A stretch of DNA of 12,443 nucleotides from Flavobacteriales bacterium UBA5871 (GCA_002432085.1 DJFN01000251.1:831-13273); one strand, 5' to 3'. Numbered from the stretch's first letter, positions 1-6,976 are shown. Numbers and translations are program-made. Notes: generated by a model from the letters alone, not told the origin.

Positions 1-237
1 TCGGCAGACAGGAGGCACAAAAGAATAGTTGACGCACTGTGTGGGGTTCGAAGCACTCTCCGCCTCAGGCGGATACACAAAAGCTTTCAAATGACAACAG
101 GGAGACAAAAGCCAAAATGACCTATGATTATCAACCTATTATATCAGACACCGAGGAGACAGCGACCAAGTGATGAGGTTAATCTTCACCTAAACTAGCA
201 ACGAACTCAAAAACTCATCAACTCACCAACTCACCAA
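1..237. other. Intergenic left edge, no convincing gene
   Basis: No credible gene is visible. Plus frame 1 is open from the window edge to a TGA at 118-120, but the predicted 39 residues are very arginine-rich and resemble no family I know, so a gene tail is possible but unsupported. The stretch contains a loose motif GGAnnCACAAAAG at 11-23 and 71-83, with a shortened copy at 101-111. It also holds a 6-bp hairpin at 59-73 and a tandem octamer array at 204-240 that runs into the stop codon of the next gene. Confidence 0.5.
59..73. repeat. Small GC-rich perfect hairpin
   Basis: TCCGCC and GGCGGA form a perfect 6-bp inverted repeat around a TCA loop. No T-run follows on either strand, so it does not look like an intrinsic terminator by itself. 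It may be a structural or repeat-derived element, and its function is unknown. Confidence 0.4.
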
Positions 238-240
238 CTA
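204..240. repeat. Degenerate tandem octamer array (AACTCAYC)
   Basis: Four and a half consecutive 8-nt units are visible: AACTCAAA, AACTCATC, AACTCACC, AACTCACC and a partial AACTA. The last unit overlaps the stop codon of the minus-strand methyltransferase gene (238-240). The same AACT word reappears in the array at 8430-8466. No inverted partner was seen nearby. Confidence 0.75.
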
Positions 241-1008
241 TTTCGGAAGACCGATCAAGTATGGAACACCGCCCGGCCCCGACTTCTTCACCCCGATTTT
301 CCATTCAAAGCGTTCGTGACCATTGACTTTGGAAACCAGCTCGTGCATTTCTTTTTCGGAATACGTGCGCAAGGCCGAAACGATGCCGTCCCACATGACG
401 AACAAAGGCACCAGCGGAATGATGTAGGTAAACAGGATTCTTCCCAAGCTGAACGGACGAATAAAAGGCGTAACCAGCAATACGGAAACCGGCGAAAAGA
501 TCATCGAGATCATGCTTTTTACGTCGCGCTGCTGGGCTTCGAACAAGGCAATCGGCGTGTTCGAGTCGACGGCATTTTGCAGGATCTTCACCGCAGCTTC
601 CGGGCGAAAATGGTGTAACGAGAGAAATTGGGTTCGTAATCCTTTAAGATCGGAAGGAACATCCATCGCGTTAACCGATTGTTCGTAATACGTGAATACC
701 GGTGAAAGAGCCGTTGTGCGTTTGAACGCCGTGACATTCGGATAGTAATCCGTGAGAATGATCTTCAGGTCCGGATGCTTTTCCTTCAGATGTTCCGAAA
801 GCTTCAGCAAACCGCCACCGCCACCCGAAGCGAGATCCACGATCGTATGACCACCTGATCTTTCCAGTGCTTCGCTTAGCAATGGAACGACATCTTTATA
901 CAAATCAAAACGATTCGACAGGAATTGCAGGAAATCGGTCAGGTAATTGCGCAGAAACGTCGGGAACCATTGGAAATCCTCGAACTCGAACAGGTGTACT
1001 CTTTTCAT
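238..1008 (-). CDS. Class I SAM-dependent methyltransferase-like protein
   Basis: The 256-residue protein carries a Rossmann-type SAM-binding core. Motif I is IVDLASGGGGG at 56-66, and a second strand ends in ILTDYYPN at 84-91, where the Asp would contact the SAM ribose. LSLHHF at 129-134 probably corresponds to the motif IV region. These features suggest transfer of a methyl group from SAM, but the substrate cannot be read from sequence. Residues 164-209 are strikingly hydrophobic, with only a few charges, so the enzyme may sit at the membrane or act on a hydrophobic substrate. The ATG at 1006-1008 is used. Upstream, a TAACTTTG -7 box lies inside a repeated element shared with the divergent TetR-family gene, so repression by that regulator is likely. 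The fold call is fairly sure; the substrate is unknown. Confidence 0.75.
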   Translation of the reverse strand: MKRVHLFEFEDFQWFPTFLRNYLTDFLQFLSNRFDLYKDVVPLLSEALERSGGHTIVDLASGGGGGLLKLSEHLKEKHPDLKIILTDYYPNVTAFKRTTALSPVFTYYEQSVNAMDVPSDLKGLRTQFLSLHHFRPEAAVKILQNAVDSNTPIALFEAQQRDVKSMISMIFSPVSVLLVTPFIRPFSLGRILFTYIIPLVPLFVMWDGIVSALRTYSEKEMHELVSKVNGHERFEWKIGVKKSGPGGVPYLIGLPK

Positions 1009-1053
1009 GGTATTCTGAGTTAAGTTGCAATCTTTGGAAGAGAATGCTTAATT

Positions 1054-1100
1054 TTAGGTCAAAGTTACTAATCTTTTTGAGATTAGGTCAGATTTACTAA
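1054..1100. promoter_or_regulatory. Two direct 18-bp repeats, candidate TetR operators
   Basis: TTAGGTCAAAGTTACTAA (1054-1071) and TTAGGTCAGATTTACTAA (1083-1100) match at 16 of 18 positions and lie 29 bp apart, nearly three helical turns. Each copy has partial dyad symmetry (TTAG...CTAA), as expected for a dimeric repressor. They sit in the 96-bp gap between the methyltransferase and the TetR-family gene; the right copy ends four bases before the TTG start. Binding here could repress both genes. The repeats are seen directly; the operator role is inferred. Confidence 0.6.
1060..1067 (-). promoter_or_regulatory. Bacteroidota-type -7 box for the methyltransferase gene
   Basis: Read on the minus strand this is TAACTTTG, a full match to the Bacteroidota -7 consensus TAnnTTTG. 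It lies 52 bp upstream of the methyltransferase ATG and falls inside the left candidate operator, so a bound repressor would block it. No convincing -33 TTTG element is visible. The right repeat contains a weaker copy, TAAATCTG. Confidence 0.5.
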
Positions 1101-1104
1101 AGAA

Positions 1105-1725
1105 TTGACAACACGCGAACGCATCCTGGAAAAATCGCTCGAGCTCTTCAACCAATTTGGAGTTCCGAATATCACGTTACGTCGCATTGCCGCCGAGCTG
1201 GGCATGAGCCAGGGCAATCTGAATTACCATTTCAAAAAGCGCGAAGACATCATCGAGGCGTTGTACTACCAGCTGCTCGTTGATTTCGAAACTGAAAAAG
1301 CGCGTCTGGGAACGGAAGAAATGAACCTGGAATTTATTCTCGATTCGACTCGTGCCGGTATGGAAGCACTCTTTCGCTATCGTTTCCTGATGATCGATTT
1401 CAACCAGAACATGCGCGAAAATCCGGGCATTCACACCCATTTCATCGAGCTGGAAAAGATCCGGAAAGCCACTTACCTCTACTCTTTCAACATCGCGATC
1501 GAGAAAGGCATTATGCGTCCACCCGAATTTCCCGGCGAATACGAAAACCTGAACGATCGCATCCGTGTGTTCAGTGATTGCTGGATCGCGTCATCGGAAG
1601 TTTACAACGAACCCAAAACGCCTGAAACGGTGCAGCATTATCACCGACTGCTGGTGGAGTTTTTCTATCCTTATTTTACGGAGGAGGCTCGGATTGCGTA
1701 TCGGGAGCGGATTTCAGAGCTGTGA
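1105..1725 (+). CDS. TetR/AcrR-family transcriptional regulator
   Basis: The 206-residue protein has the usual TetR layout. The N-terminal DNA-binding domain is at about 3-48, with a helix-turn-helix around TLRRIAAELGMSQGNLNYHF (24-43), including the typical GNLNYHF recognition-helix end. An all-helical ligand-binding/dimerisation domain of about 150 residues follows, with an aromatic-rich C-terminal half, and its ligand is unknown. The start is TTG at 1105: the frame is closed by TAG at 1084-1086, no ATG lies between, and a start here puts the first helix where the family expects it. The gene diverges from the methyltransferase, and paired candidate operators overlap its start region, which suggests autoregulation and control of its neighbour. 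Family assignment is firm; target and ligand are inferred or unknown. Confidence 0.92.
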   Translation: MTTRERILEKSLELFNQFGVPNITLRRIAAELGMSQGNLNYHFKKREDIIEALYYQLLVDFETEKARLGTEEMNLEFILDSTRAGMEALFRYRFLMIDFNQNMRENPGIHTHFIELEKIRKATYLYSFNIAIEKGIMRPPEFPGEYENLNDRIRVFSDCWIASSEVYNEPKTPETVQHYHRLLVEFFYPYFTEEARIAYRERISEL

Positions 1726-1736
1726 AGTGACAGCTC
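1717..1736 (+). terminator. Hairpin across the TetR stop codon
   Basis: GAGCTGT (1717-1723) and ACAGCTC (1730-1736) form a perfect 7-bp stem with a 6-nt loop that spans the stop codon. The nearest T-run is only at 1766-1769, after further repeats, so this is not a classic intrinsic terminator. It could still help end the message. Confidence 0.35.
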
Positions 1737-1800
1737 CCGCAGATTCCGCGGATGCCCGCAGATATTTTTGTTACGGGACTGACTGGAGACTGTAAGACCG
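1737..1800. repeat. CCGCRGAT nonamers followed by a GACTG word
   Basis: Three 9-nt units, CCGCAGATT (1737-1745), CCGCGGATG (1746-1754) and CCGCAGATA (1756-1764), are followed by GACTGGAGACTGTAAGACCG at 1781-1800. The latter matches 17 of 20 bases of a sequence at 2563-2582, on the far side of the DUF4328 gene. The stretch fills most of the spacer between the TetR and DUF4328 genes. Confidence 0.6.
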
Positions 1801-1841
1801 AATAAATAATTTATTTTTAGGGCCAAATAATAAACTGACTT

Positions 1842-2534
1842 ATGAGACCTAATGCACAACGTGCCCGGATCGCTATCGCTTTTCTTTGGATGTACATGGC
1901 TGTAGAGCTGATTTCCGGAATTTCGTATTACTTCCAGATGCTGCTTTTGCAGGACGCCAACAACGGCAGCATGATCACTCTGGAAGCCGCCAATGCGAAT
2001 GACATGCGTCAATTGCTGATCGGAATTGTATTTCTGCTTGTGATTATCGGCGCTGCTATTACATTTATTATGTGGTTCCGCCGCGGTTATTACAATCTGC
2101 ACAAGATTGTTCCGAATTTGTCGCATTCGGAAGGATGGGCTGCCGGAGCGTGGTTCGTTCCGATTCTCAACTGGTTCCGACCTTATAACATCATGAAGGA
2201 AATGGTTTATGAAACGGAAGATGTACTTGCAAAAGCCGATCTGATCGAACGAAAGAATCGCGCGCGCCAGGTAGGTATCTGGTGGGCTCTCTGGATCAGC
2301 TACAGTGTCATTTCGAATATCATCAGTCGTATCGAAATGCGAAACGACGATATCGATATGCTGATCTTCACTTCGGGAGCTAATGTTGTCGTATCGGCAT
2401 TGTGCATTCCATTAACGATCGTAACGGTTCGCATGGTGAAAGAATACAGCAAAATGGAAGACCTGTTGCCATCTCTTACGGATCAGAAACGCGAGATCAG
2501 ACTGGATAATTCCGATATTCTCGACTCTATCTGA
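1842..2534 (+). CDS. DUF4328 domain-containing membrane protein
   Basis: The 230-residue protein has four predicted membrane segments at about 10-34, 58-78, 144-163 and 177-198. The loop after segment two carries the blocks I associate with DUF4328: WFRRGYYNLHKIV (78-90) and GWAAGAWFVPILNWFRPYN (98-116). The C-terminal 30 residues are polar and probably cytoplasmic. DUF4328 proteins are common in bacteria but have no assigned biochemical role, so none is given here. The start is the ATG at 1842; an AT-rich stretch at 1802-1835 upstream could hold the promoter. It converges with the GNAT gene. Related 20-nt repeats lie on both sides of it. Confidence 0.85.
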   Translation: MRPNAQRARIAIAFLWMYMAVELISGISYYFQMLLLQDANNGSMITLEAANANDMRQLLIGIVFLLVIIGAAITFIMWFRRGYYNLHKIVPNLSHSEGWAAGAWFVPILNWFRPYNIMKEMVYETEDVLAKADLIERKNRARQVGIWWALWISYSVISNIISRIEMRNDDIDMLIFTSGANVVVSALCIPLTIVTVRMVKEYSKMEDLLPSLTDQKREIRLDNSDILDSI

Positions 2535-2562
2535 TATTAGATTCCACTTAGGTAGACCGACC

Positions 2563-2582
2563 GACTGAAGACTGTCAAACCG
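2563..2582. repeat. Second copy of the GACTG-AGACTGT 20-mer
   Basis: GACTGAAGACTGTCAAACCG is 17/20 identical to 1781-1800 and in the same orientation. It overlaps the stop codon (2575-2577) and the last codons of the GNAT gene. The preceding bases, GACCGACC, continue the same word. Confidence 0.55.
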
Positions 2583-3057
2583 GTGACTGGAACACCATAT
2601 CGTAGCGGTGCATGCCCGGCGCGTAATAGTCGGGCGTGATCTTCGTTACACGGAAACCGATGCGTTCGAAAAAACCGAAGGAATGCTGGGTCGTATCGAG
2701 CACTTTGGCGACTCCGGGAAAGAGCTCGTCCATTTTCTGAAGGCGGAACAGCAGTAATTCCCGACCGATTCCTTGTTTGTGAAGCGCGTTATCGACCATT
2801 CCCCAGGCCATGCAGGTCACTTTTCCTTCGTCGCGGAGACAAAGGCCGCCACAACCCACGATGCGTGCGTTCTGTTCGGCCACGTAATAATGTTCCAGCT
2901 CGTTGCCGGCTTTTCCCGGAACGTTTTTTTCAAGCGCATCGAGGAATTGCTCGTACAACGGCAGCTCAGTCGGATCGAAGAATTTAGGCATGTTGCTTTT
3001 AAAAAGCGCAATGCAGGCTTCGCGATCGGACGGCTCGTAGGGACGGATATGCAGCAT
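2575..3057 (-). CDS. GNAT-family N-acetyltransferase
   Basis: The 160-residue protein is a single GNAT domain of normal length. The acetyl-CoA motif A is around GMVDNALHKQGIGRELLLF (86-104), with QGIG at 95-98 as the pyrophosphate-binding turn. The downstream motif B region includes SFGFFERIGFRV (126-137), typical of the family. It should transfer an acyl group from acetyl-CoA to an amine; the acceptor is not predictable. The ATG at 3055-3057 gives the expected MLHIRPYEPSD beta-strand start. It is the last gene of a minus-strand row, 33 bp after a small secreted protein, so it may be cotranscribed, although the functions show no obvious link. Confidence 0.9.
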   Translation of the reverse strand: MLHIRPYEPSDREACIALFKSNMPKFFDPTELPLYEQFLDALEKNVPGKAGNELEHYYVAEQNARIVGCGGLCLRDEGKVTCMAWGMVDNALHKQGIGRELLLFRLQKMDELFPGVAKVLDTTQHSFGFFERIGFRVTKITPDYYAPGMHRYDMVFQSPV

Positions 3058-3090
3058 AACACGAAGCTAGCAAAATGCTCTGTAAAACGA

Positions 3091-3405
3091 TCAGTTAAAA
3101 TACAGCTGCAACACGTTCCCCGCGGTCCGATGCGGCACCATCCGGAACCAGACCAGGTGGCTCAGATCGAAAAAGTACGCTTCGCCCAGTTTGATGTAGC
3201 CATTTTGCAACGCCCAGACATGCGTCGAAAGAAGGATTTCATTGGACGATTCCGTACTTCTGATTCCACTGAAGACGTGAATAAGATCCGAGGTTTGCAG
3301 GAGCGAATCCAGCACCTCGGTTTTTAACTGCATTTCGGTTGGTGATTCCTGGGCTTTGGTGGAAAAAGCGCAGAACAGCAAGGCGAGCAAAAGATAAGTT
3401 TTCAT
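3091..3405 (-). CDS. Small secreted protein of unknown function
   Basis: This 104-residue protein is not recognised. Residues 1-19 form a typical signal peptide (K2, hydrophobic 4-13, then FSTKA before Q19), with cleavage probably after A18, leaving a mature domain of about 86 residues. The mature part mixes helix-like sequence (24-46) with probable beta strands rich in aromatics (63-90), and contains no cysteine, so it is not disulfide-bonded or lipidated. It lies 50 bp downstream of the phosphodiesterase-like gene and 33 bp upstream of the GNAT gene on the same strand. Both it and the phosphodiesterase are predicted to be exported, which is the only functional hint. Confidence 0.65.
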   Translation of the reverse strand: MKTYLLLALLFCAFSTKAQESPTEMQLKTEVLDSLLQTSDLIHVFSGIRSTESSNEILLSTHVWALQNGYIKLGEAYFFDLSHLVWFRMVPHRTAGNVLQLYFN

Positions 3406-3455
3406 TTTCGGTGGATGTTGTTTCCGGCCGAATTACAAAAACCGTTCCCGCTTCT

Positions 3456-4400
3456 TTACTTCAGCAAATCCTGCATCACACGGCCTTTCCCGGTTGGAAA
3501 CTGCAGGTGTAAAAGCTCGGCGACCGTTGCAGAAATGTCGCGCTGGTTGTAGCTATGCTGACTGATGTAGTTTTTCTTGAAATCCGGTGAAATCGCGAAG
3601 AATTCGATTCGCCGACAGCCTTCGCAGCCATCACCGTGGGACGGAAATCCATCGTAAATGCCTTCGGGATGACGGCCGTGGTCATTGGTTACGATGAGCG
3701 TGGTTTTGTCTTTGTAAAACGGATCGGATTGCAGGTAATTCCACACCTGGAGAACGTACTGATCGGTTTTCTGGATCGCAGCGATGTAACCGTTCCAGTT
3801 GTTCGCATGACCGTAGGAATCAGGCTCGCGGAAGCTGATCATTGTGAGCTTTGGCTTGACGGTCGAGAAGATATTCAACGCCCGCAATAGTGTTACCGAA
3901 TCCGTACACATGCCGCCGGTTCCATCGCCGTTGAAGCCGCAATTGATCGTCGCTGCATAATCTGTGTAATCCGGATCGGTGGATTTACGCAATACGTGCA
4001 GCTTGTTCTTGGACGTGATCACATACGCGTCTGTTGGAAGCGCATTCGCCGTTTGCTTCAGCCAGACCTGGAAAAGAGTCGGATGCGCCGGAAACTCACC
4101 GCCAACGTTGTCGATGTTTTCGTGATTGCCCGTAAGAACCGTTGCGTGACCGGGATTAGTGAAAGTAATTCCGCTATTGAGGAAACGGTTCACGAGCACG
4201 CCTTCTTCCAGCAAAGCAGCCCGGGCGGGAATATTCGTGTAAGCTGTGTCGCCCCAAGATTCGCTGTAACGAATACCGTCGATGACAATAATGACCACGT
4301 TGCGTGTAGCGTAGTTCCGTGCTTTGAGCGAAACGCCGTCGCAGGTGCTCAGCAGCAGCCACACAGGCACGATCATCAGCAATCGCTTTGCAAACGTCAT
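3456..4400 (-). CDS. Alkaline phosphatase/nucleotide pyrophosphatase-family hydrolase
   Basis: With the start at the ATG 4398-4400 the protein has 314 residues. An in-frame GTG at 4427 would add nine, but the ATG gives a cleaner signal peptide (1 to about 20). The two-metal phosphodiesterase site of the alkaline-phosphatase superfamily appears complete. It comprises IVIDG with D41, the likely Thr nucleophile T81 in TFTNPGHATVLTG, EPDSYGH with D194 and H198, TNDHG with D240 and H241, and SHGDG with H255. It should hydrolyse a phosphate mono- or diester in the periplasm or at the cell surface; the substrate is unknown. A cysteine (C20) follows LLLST, an imperfect lipobox, so lipidation is uncertain. 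It heads a minus-strand row with the small secreted protein and the GNAT gene. Confidence 0.85.
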   Translation of the reverse strand: MTFAKRLLMIVPVWLLLSTCDGVSLKARNYATRNVVIIVIDGIRYSESWGDTAYTNIPARAALLEEGVLVNRFLNSGITFTNPGHATVLTGNHENIDNVGGEFPAHPTLFQVWLKQTANALPTDAYVITSKNKLHVLRKSTDPDYTDYAATINCGFNGDGTGGMCTDSVTLLRALNIFSTVKPKLTMISFREPDSYGHANNWNGYIAAIQKTDQYVLQVWNYLQSDPFYKDKTTLIVTNDHGRHPEGIYDGFPSHGDGCEGCRRIEFFAISPDFKKNYISQHSYNQRDISATVAELLHLQFPTGKGRVMQDLLK

Positions 4401-4550
4401 TATCCGGTTCTGTTTGATGCTCTTCACCTTACAAAAGAATCAAAAAACGAATCGGCTGGCAAGTATTCGGGAAGAAATGTCCGATGAATTGCATAGCCGT
4501 CAATCGGTTAGCTTTACACGAATACGGCTGTTTTTTTCTATCTTGAGCTG

Positions 4551-5204
4551 ATGAAAACAATCTGTCTGCTGTCGTTTTTCGCCCTGTTGATCGCCTGTGG
4601 CCGCACCAATCAGAATGGCGTGATCCTCGAAAACGAAGAAAAATCCTTCAGGCTTTCCCAATGAAGCGAAATCGAAATACAGGGACATAACCGGAATCTG
4701 CGGGTCACTATCGACGACATCACGAACGGAACAACGCTGCTGGTCATCCGGGACGAAAATTCGACACTGACGCAGGAATTTATCAGCCTGAACGAAGACG
4801 TGCAGTTTCTTTTCGATGGCGAAGCGTATGTCATTACCTGCACGCGTATGCACAACCGCCTGATCGGCAACGACGACGCTTCATTTACCATTCGAAAAAG
4901 AGGTGCGAAACCGGCGGCCGATCTTGCTGCCGAAAAACAGAAGATCGAGACGCTGATCAAAACCGTGGCAGCTTCCGACGTACGTTTTATCCGCAACGGC
5001 GAAGAACACGGACCGGTCGAGGCAGCAGAGCATCTGCACAGCAAGTGGCAACGGGCCGAAGAAGAAGTCAAAACGCTGAACGACTTTATCGAGCACATTG
5101 CTTCCCGCTCGTCTGCATCCGGACAGCCTTACCAGATCAAGCTGAAAAACGGCGAGATCGTTCCGGCCAAAACCTGGATGCAGGAACAGGCGAAGAACTT
5201 GTAA
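4551..5204 (+). pseudogene. DUF5329-like lipoprotein gene with an in-frame TGA
   Basis: From the ATG at 4551 the frame encodes a lipoprotein signal (hydrophobic 4-15, lipobox LIAC with C16) and continues to residue 37. There a TGA at 4662-4664 stops it. The same frame then stays open for 179 more codons to TAA at 5202-5204 with good protein-like sequence, so this is a single-base nonsense change rather than a frameshift. CGA to TGA is the simplest explanation. The full product would have 217 positions: a beta-rich middle part, then at about 130-213 a DUF5329-like domain (FIRNG, EAAEHL, DFIEHIASRSSASGQPY). A GTG at 4800 could restart translation of a 134-residue piece without export signal. 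A sequencing error is the main alternative; stop readthrough is less likely. Confidence 0.75.
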
Positions 5205-6800
5205 TCAATCCGTCAGAACGACACGCTGCACGAAGCTGGCATTGTCGGAGCTGAATCGCACGAAATAAACACCGCTTTGCAGTTTCGACAGGTCGAGATC
5301 GAAAGCTCCCTGTTTGTCCGGCGAACCGTACACTTCTTTCCCTGCGAAGTCGAGAACGGAAACGTTCAGCTCACCGTTCGTTTCCGGTGAATCGATGTGC
5401 AGCAATCCTTTCGTCGGATTCGGATACACGGCAATTTCTGCCAGCGTTTGCTCATCAACAGCAAGCGGACAGTTGAAACAAGTGTCGATGCTTACGTCGT
5501 CGATAGTGAGGAAGTTCATATCCGCGTCGCTGTAGCCGTGAAAGCCGAGGTAATAGGAACCCGTTGCCGGCACTTCGAAGTTGACCGTTGCCGTATCGTA
5601 ATCTTCATTGACAATGGCCGGAAGATCGAGCAATTCGGTCGTCATTTCCGCGCCCGAAGGTCCCGTTCCGAGATGCACAGCCAGTTTTTCCGTGAAATCG
5701 CCGCCACCGGCCGCATAGAGGAATTGCAGCTGATAGGTTCCGGCCGTCAATTCGAGCTCGGGTGAGATCAGCCAGTCGTCCATCGGTTCCGAAGGATCGT
5801 CGGGGTTGTAAGCGGAATACATCGCAACGGGCGGTGAAGCGGATACGAAGGCGTCGAACGGAAACCAGGTGTAGGTGTCGTTGTTCGCGTCCTCTGTCGT
5901 CCAGCCGCAGGTCATTTCCGGCAGGTTGGTGTGCTCGAAGTTGACATTCCACGGAAAAACGGTGACCGATTGCGGCTCGCAGGCTGTCCAGAACGGAATC
6001 GGTCCGACCCAGTTGCTGACGAAAGCGCCGCAATTCGAACGCACATAGACTTCGTATAAACTATCCGGGTAAAGCGAATCGATCAGGTATTCCGTGACAC
6101 CCGAAGTCTGATCGGACGTACCTTGTCCCAGCTCAAATCCCGCACGGCCGAATTCAATGTCCCATTCCGTCTCCGTAGCGCCGGGATTCCAGGTCAGCAT
6201 CGCCGAAGTGGTCGTTATGTCGCTGATCGCCACATCCATCGGGAAAAGGCATTGCATCTGCGTAACGGTAACGTTGTCGACGATCCAGTAATAATCCCAG
6301 GAACCGATCCAATGGAAGCGCACTTTGGCCGCGGCGCTTTGTCCCAGTAAAGGCGTCATATCCATCATGACGTGCTCGAAACCAACGCCGACGGTATCCG
6401 AATACAGTTCCTGCCAGATCGCTCCGTTGTAGACTTCGACCATGATCTTGGCATTCTCGAGGTTCTGCACGAAGGTGTGATCGAATTCCAGGATAAAATA
6501 GTCGTTCGGATGGCTGGCATCGAACGTTGGCGATTCGAGCACCGCTTCTTCGGTCATTCCTTCGGCGCTGAGGTAATCGCTGTCGAAGATCGCTGCGGGA
6601 TAATCGATCGGTACGAGCAGCTCGCGATCTCCGGGATTGTTGAAGACCCAGAGAATGCCGTTGCCGTCGAGGTCGTTGTTGGTCCATCCTGCCGGTGGTG
6701 TGGTGTCAGTTGCCATGTTGAAGTTCTCCGACCAGATCACTTGAGCGTCGAGGGCCAAAGAACAGCTAACCGCGCAGGTTAATGCGTAGATCTTTTTCAT
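5205..6800 (-). CDS. T9SS-secreted multidomain protein (choice-of-anchor J, FN3)
   Basis: The 531-residue protein starts with a signal peptide (1-19, cleavage before Q20). It continues with a choice-of-anchor-J/cleaved-adhesin-like beta-sandwich (about 21-182: FNMATDTTPPAGWT, then YWIVDNVTVTQ). A fibronectin type III domain follows (185-275: SAMLTWNPGATETEWDIEFG, YEVYVRSNCG), then a second anchor-J-like domain (280-440: WLISPELEL, LTIDDVSIDT). The end is a type A T9SS sorting domain (455-531: VYPNPTKGLLHI, LQSGVYFVRF). Such proteins are exported by Sec, then by the type IX system, and their tails are removed on the cell surface. No catalytic domain is present, so an adhesive or binding role is inferred. 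Its TGA stop abuts the stop of the convergent DUF5329 gene with no gap. No clear promoter was found in 6801-6976. Confidence 0.93.
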   Translation of the reverse strand: MKKIYALTCAVSCSLALDAQVIWSENFNMATDTTPPAGWTNNDLDGNGILWVFNNPGDRELLVPIDYPAAIFDSDYLSAEGMTEEAVLESPTFDASHPNDYFILEFDHTFVQNLENAKIMVEVYNGAIWQELYSDTVGVGFEHVMMDMTPLLGQSAAAKVRFHWIGSWDYYWIVDNVTVTQMQCLFPMDVAISDITTTSAMLTWNPGATETEWDIEFGRAGFELGQGTSDQTSGVTEYLIDSLYPDSLYEVYVRSNCGAFVSNWVGPIPFWTACEPQSVTVFPWNVNFEHTNLPEMTCGWTTEDANNDTYTWFPFDAFVSASPPVAMYSAYNPDDPSEPMDDWLISPELELTAGTYQLQFLYAAGGGDFTEKLAVHLGTGPSGAEMTTELLDLPAIVNEDYDTATVNFEVPATGSYYLGFHGYSDADMNFLTIDDVSIDTCFNCPLAVDEQTLAEIAVYPNPTKGLLHIDSPETNGELNVSVLDFAGKEVYGSPDKQGAFDLDLSKLQSGVYFVRFSSDNASFVQRVVLTD

Positions 6801-6976
6801 ACTGAGGCTTTAAATGGGTTAACCATCGTAAGTTACCACGTCCTTCAGGAATAAAAAAGAGCGTAAAACGGCTGTCGAAGCACGATTTGCTTACAACTGA
6901 TTGAAAACGCTTTTATTAGGTAACAACCTCAGGATCAGTCATAAAATCCAATAATTCATAAAAAACGGGTAACGGG

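Noticed and set aside
43..56. TTCGAA loop resembling a tRNA T-arm
   Set aside because: The flanking bases do not pair as a T-stem on either strand, and no anticodon or acceptor arm is present.
117..173. 18-codon small ORF starting MTYDYQ
   Set aside because: It is too short to support, and no start signal or conservation evidence is visible.
204..240. CRISPR-like array
   Set aside because: The units are only 8 nt, directly contiguous and without spacers, and no cas gene is nearby.
4338..4350. Lipoprotein signal in the phosphodiesterase-like protein
   Set aside because: The residue before the cysteine is Thr, which is poor for lipoprotein signal peptidase. It is treated as an ordinary signal peptide or membrane anchor.
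4662..4664. TGA read as selenocysteine
   Set aside because: No recoding hairpin was recognised just downstream, and the DUF5329-like domain is not known as a selenoprotein. A nonsense change or sequence error is simpler.
6154..6687. 177-codon frame overlapping the T9SS cargo gene on the same strand
   Set aside because: It is an arginine-rich shifted reading of the cargo gene, which has clear domains in its own frame.
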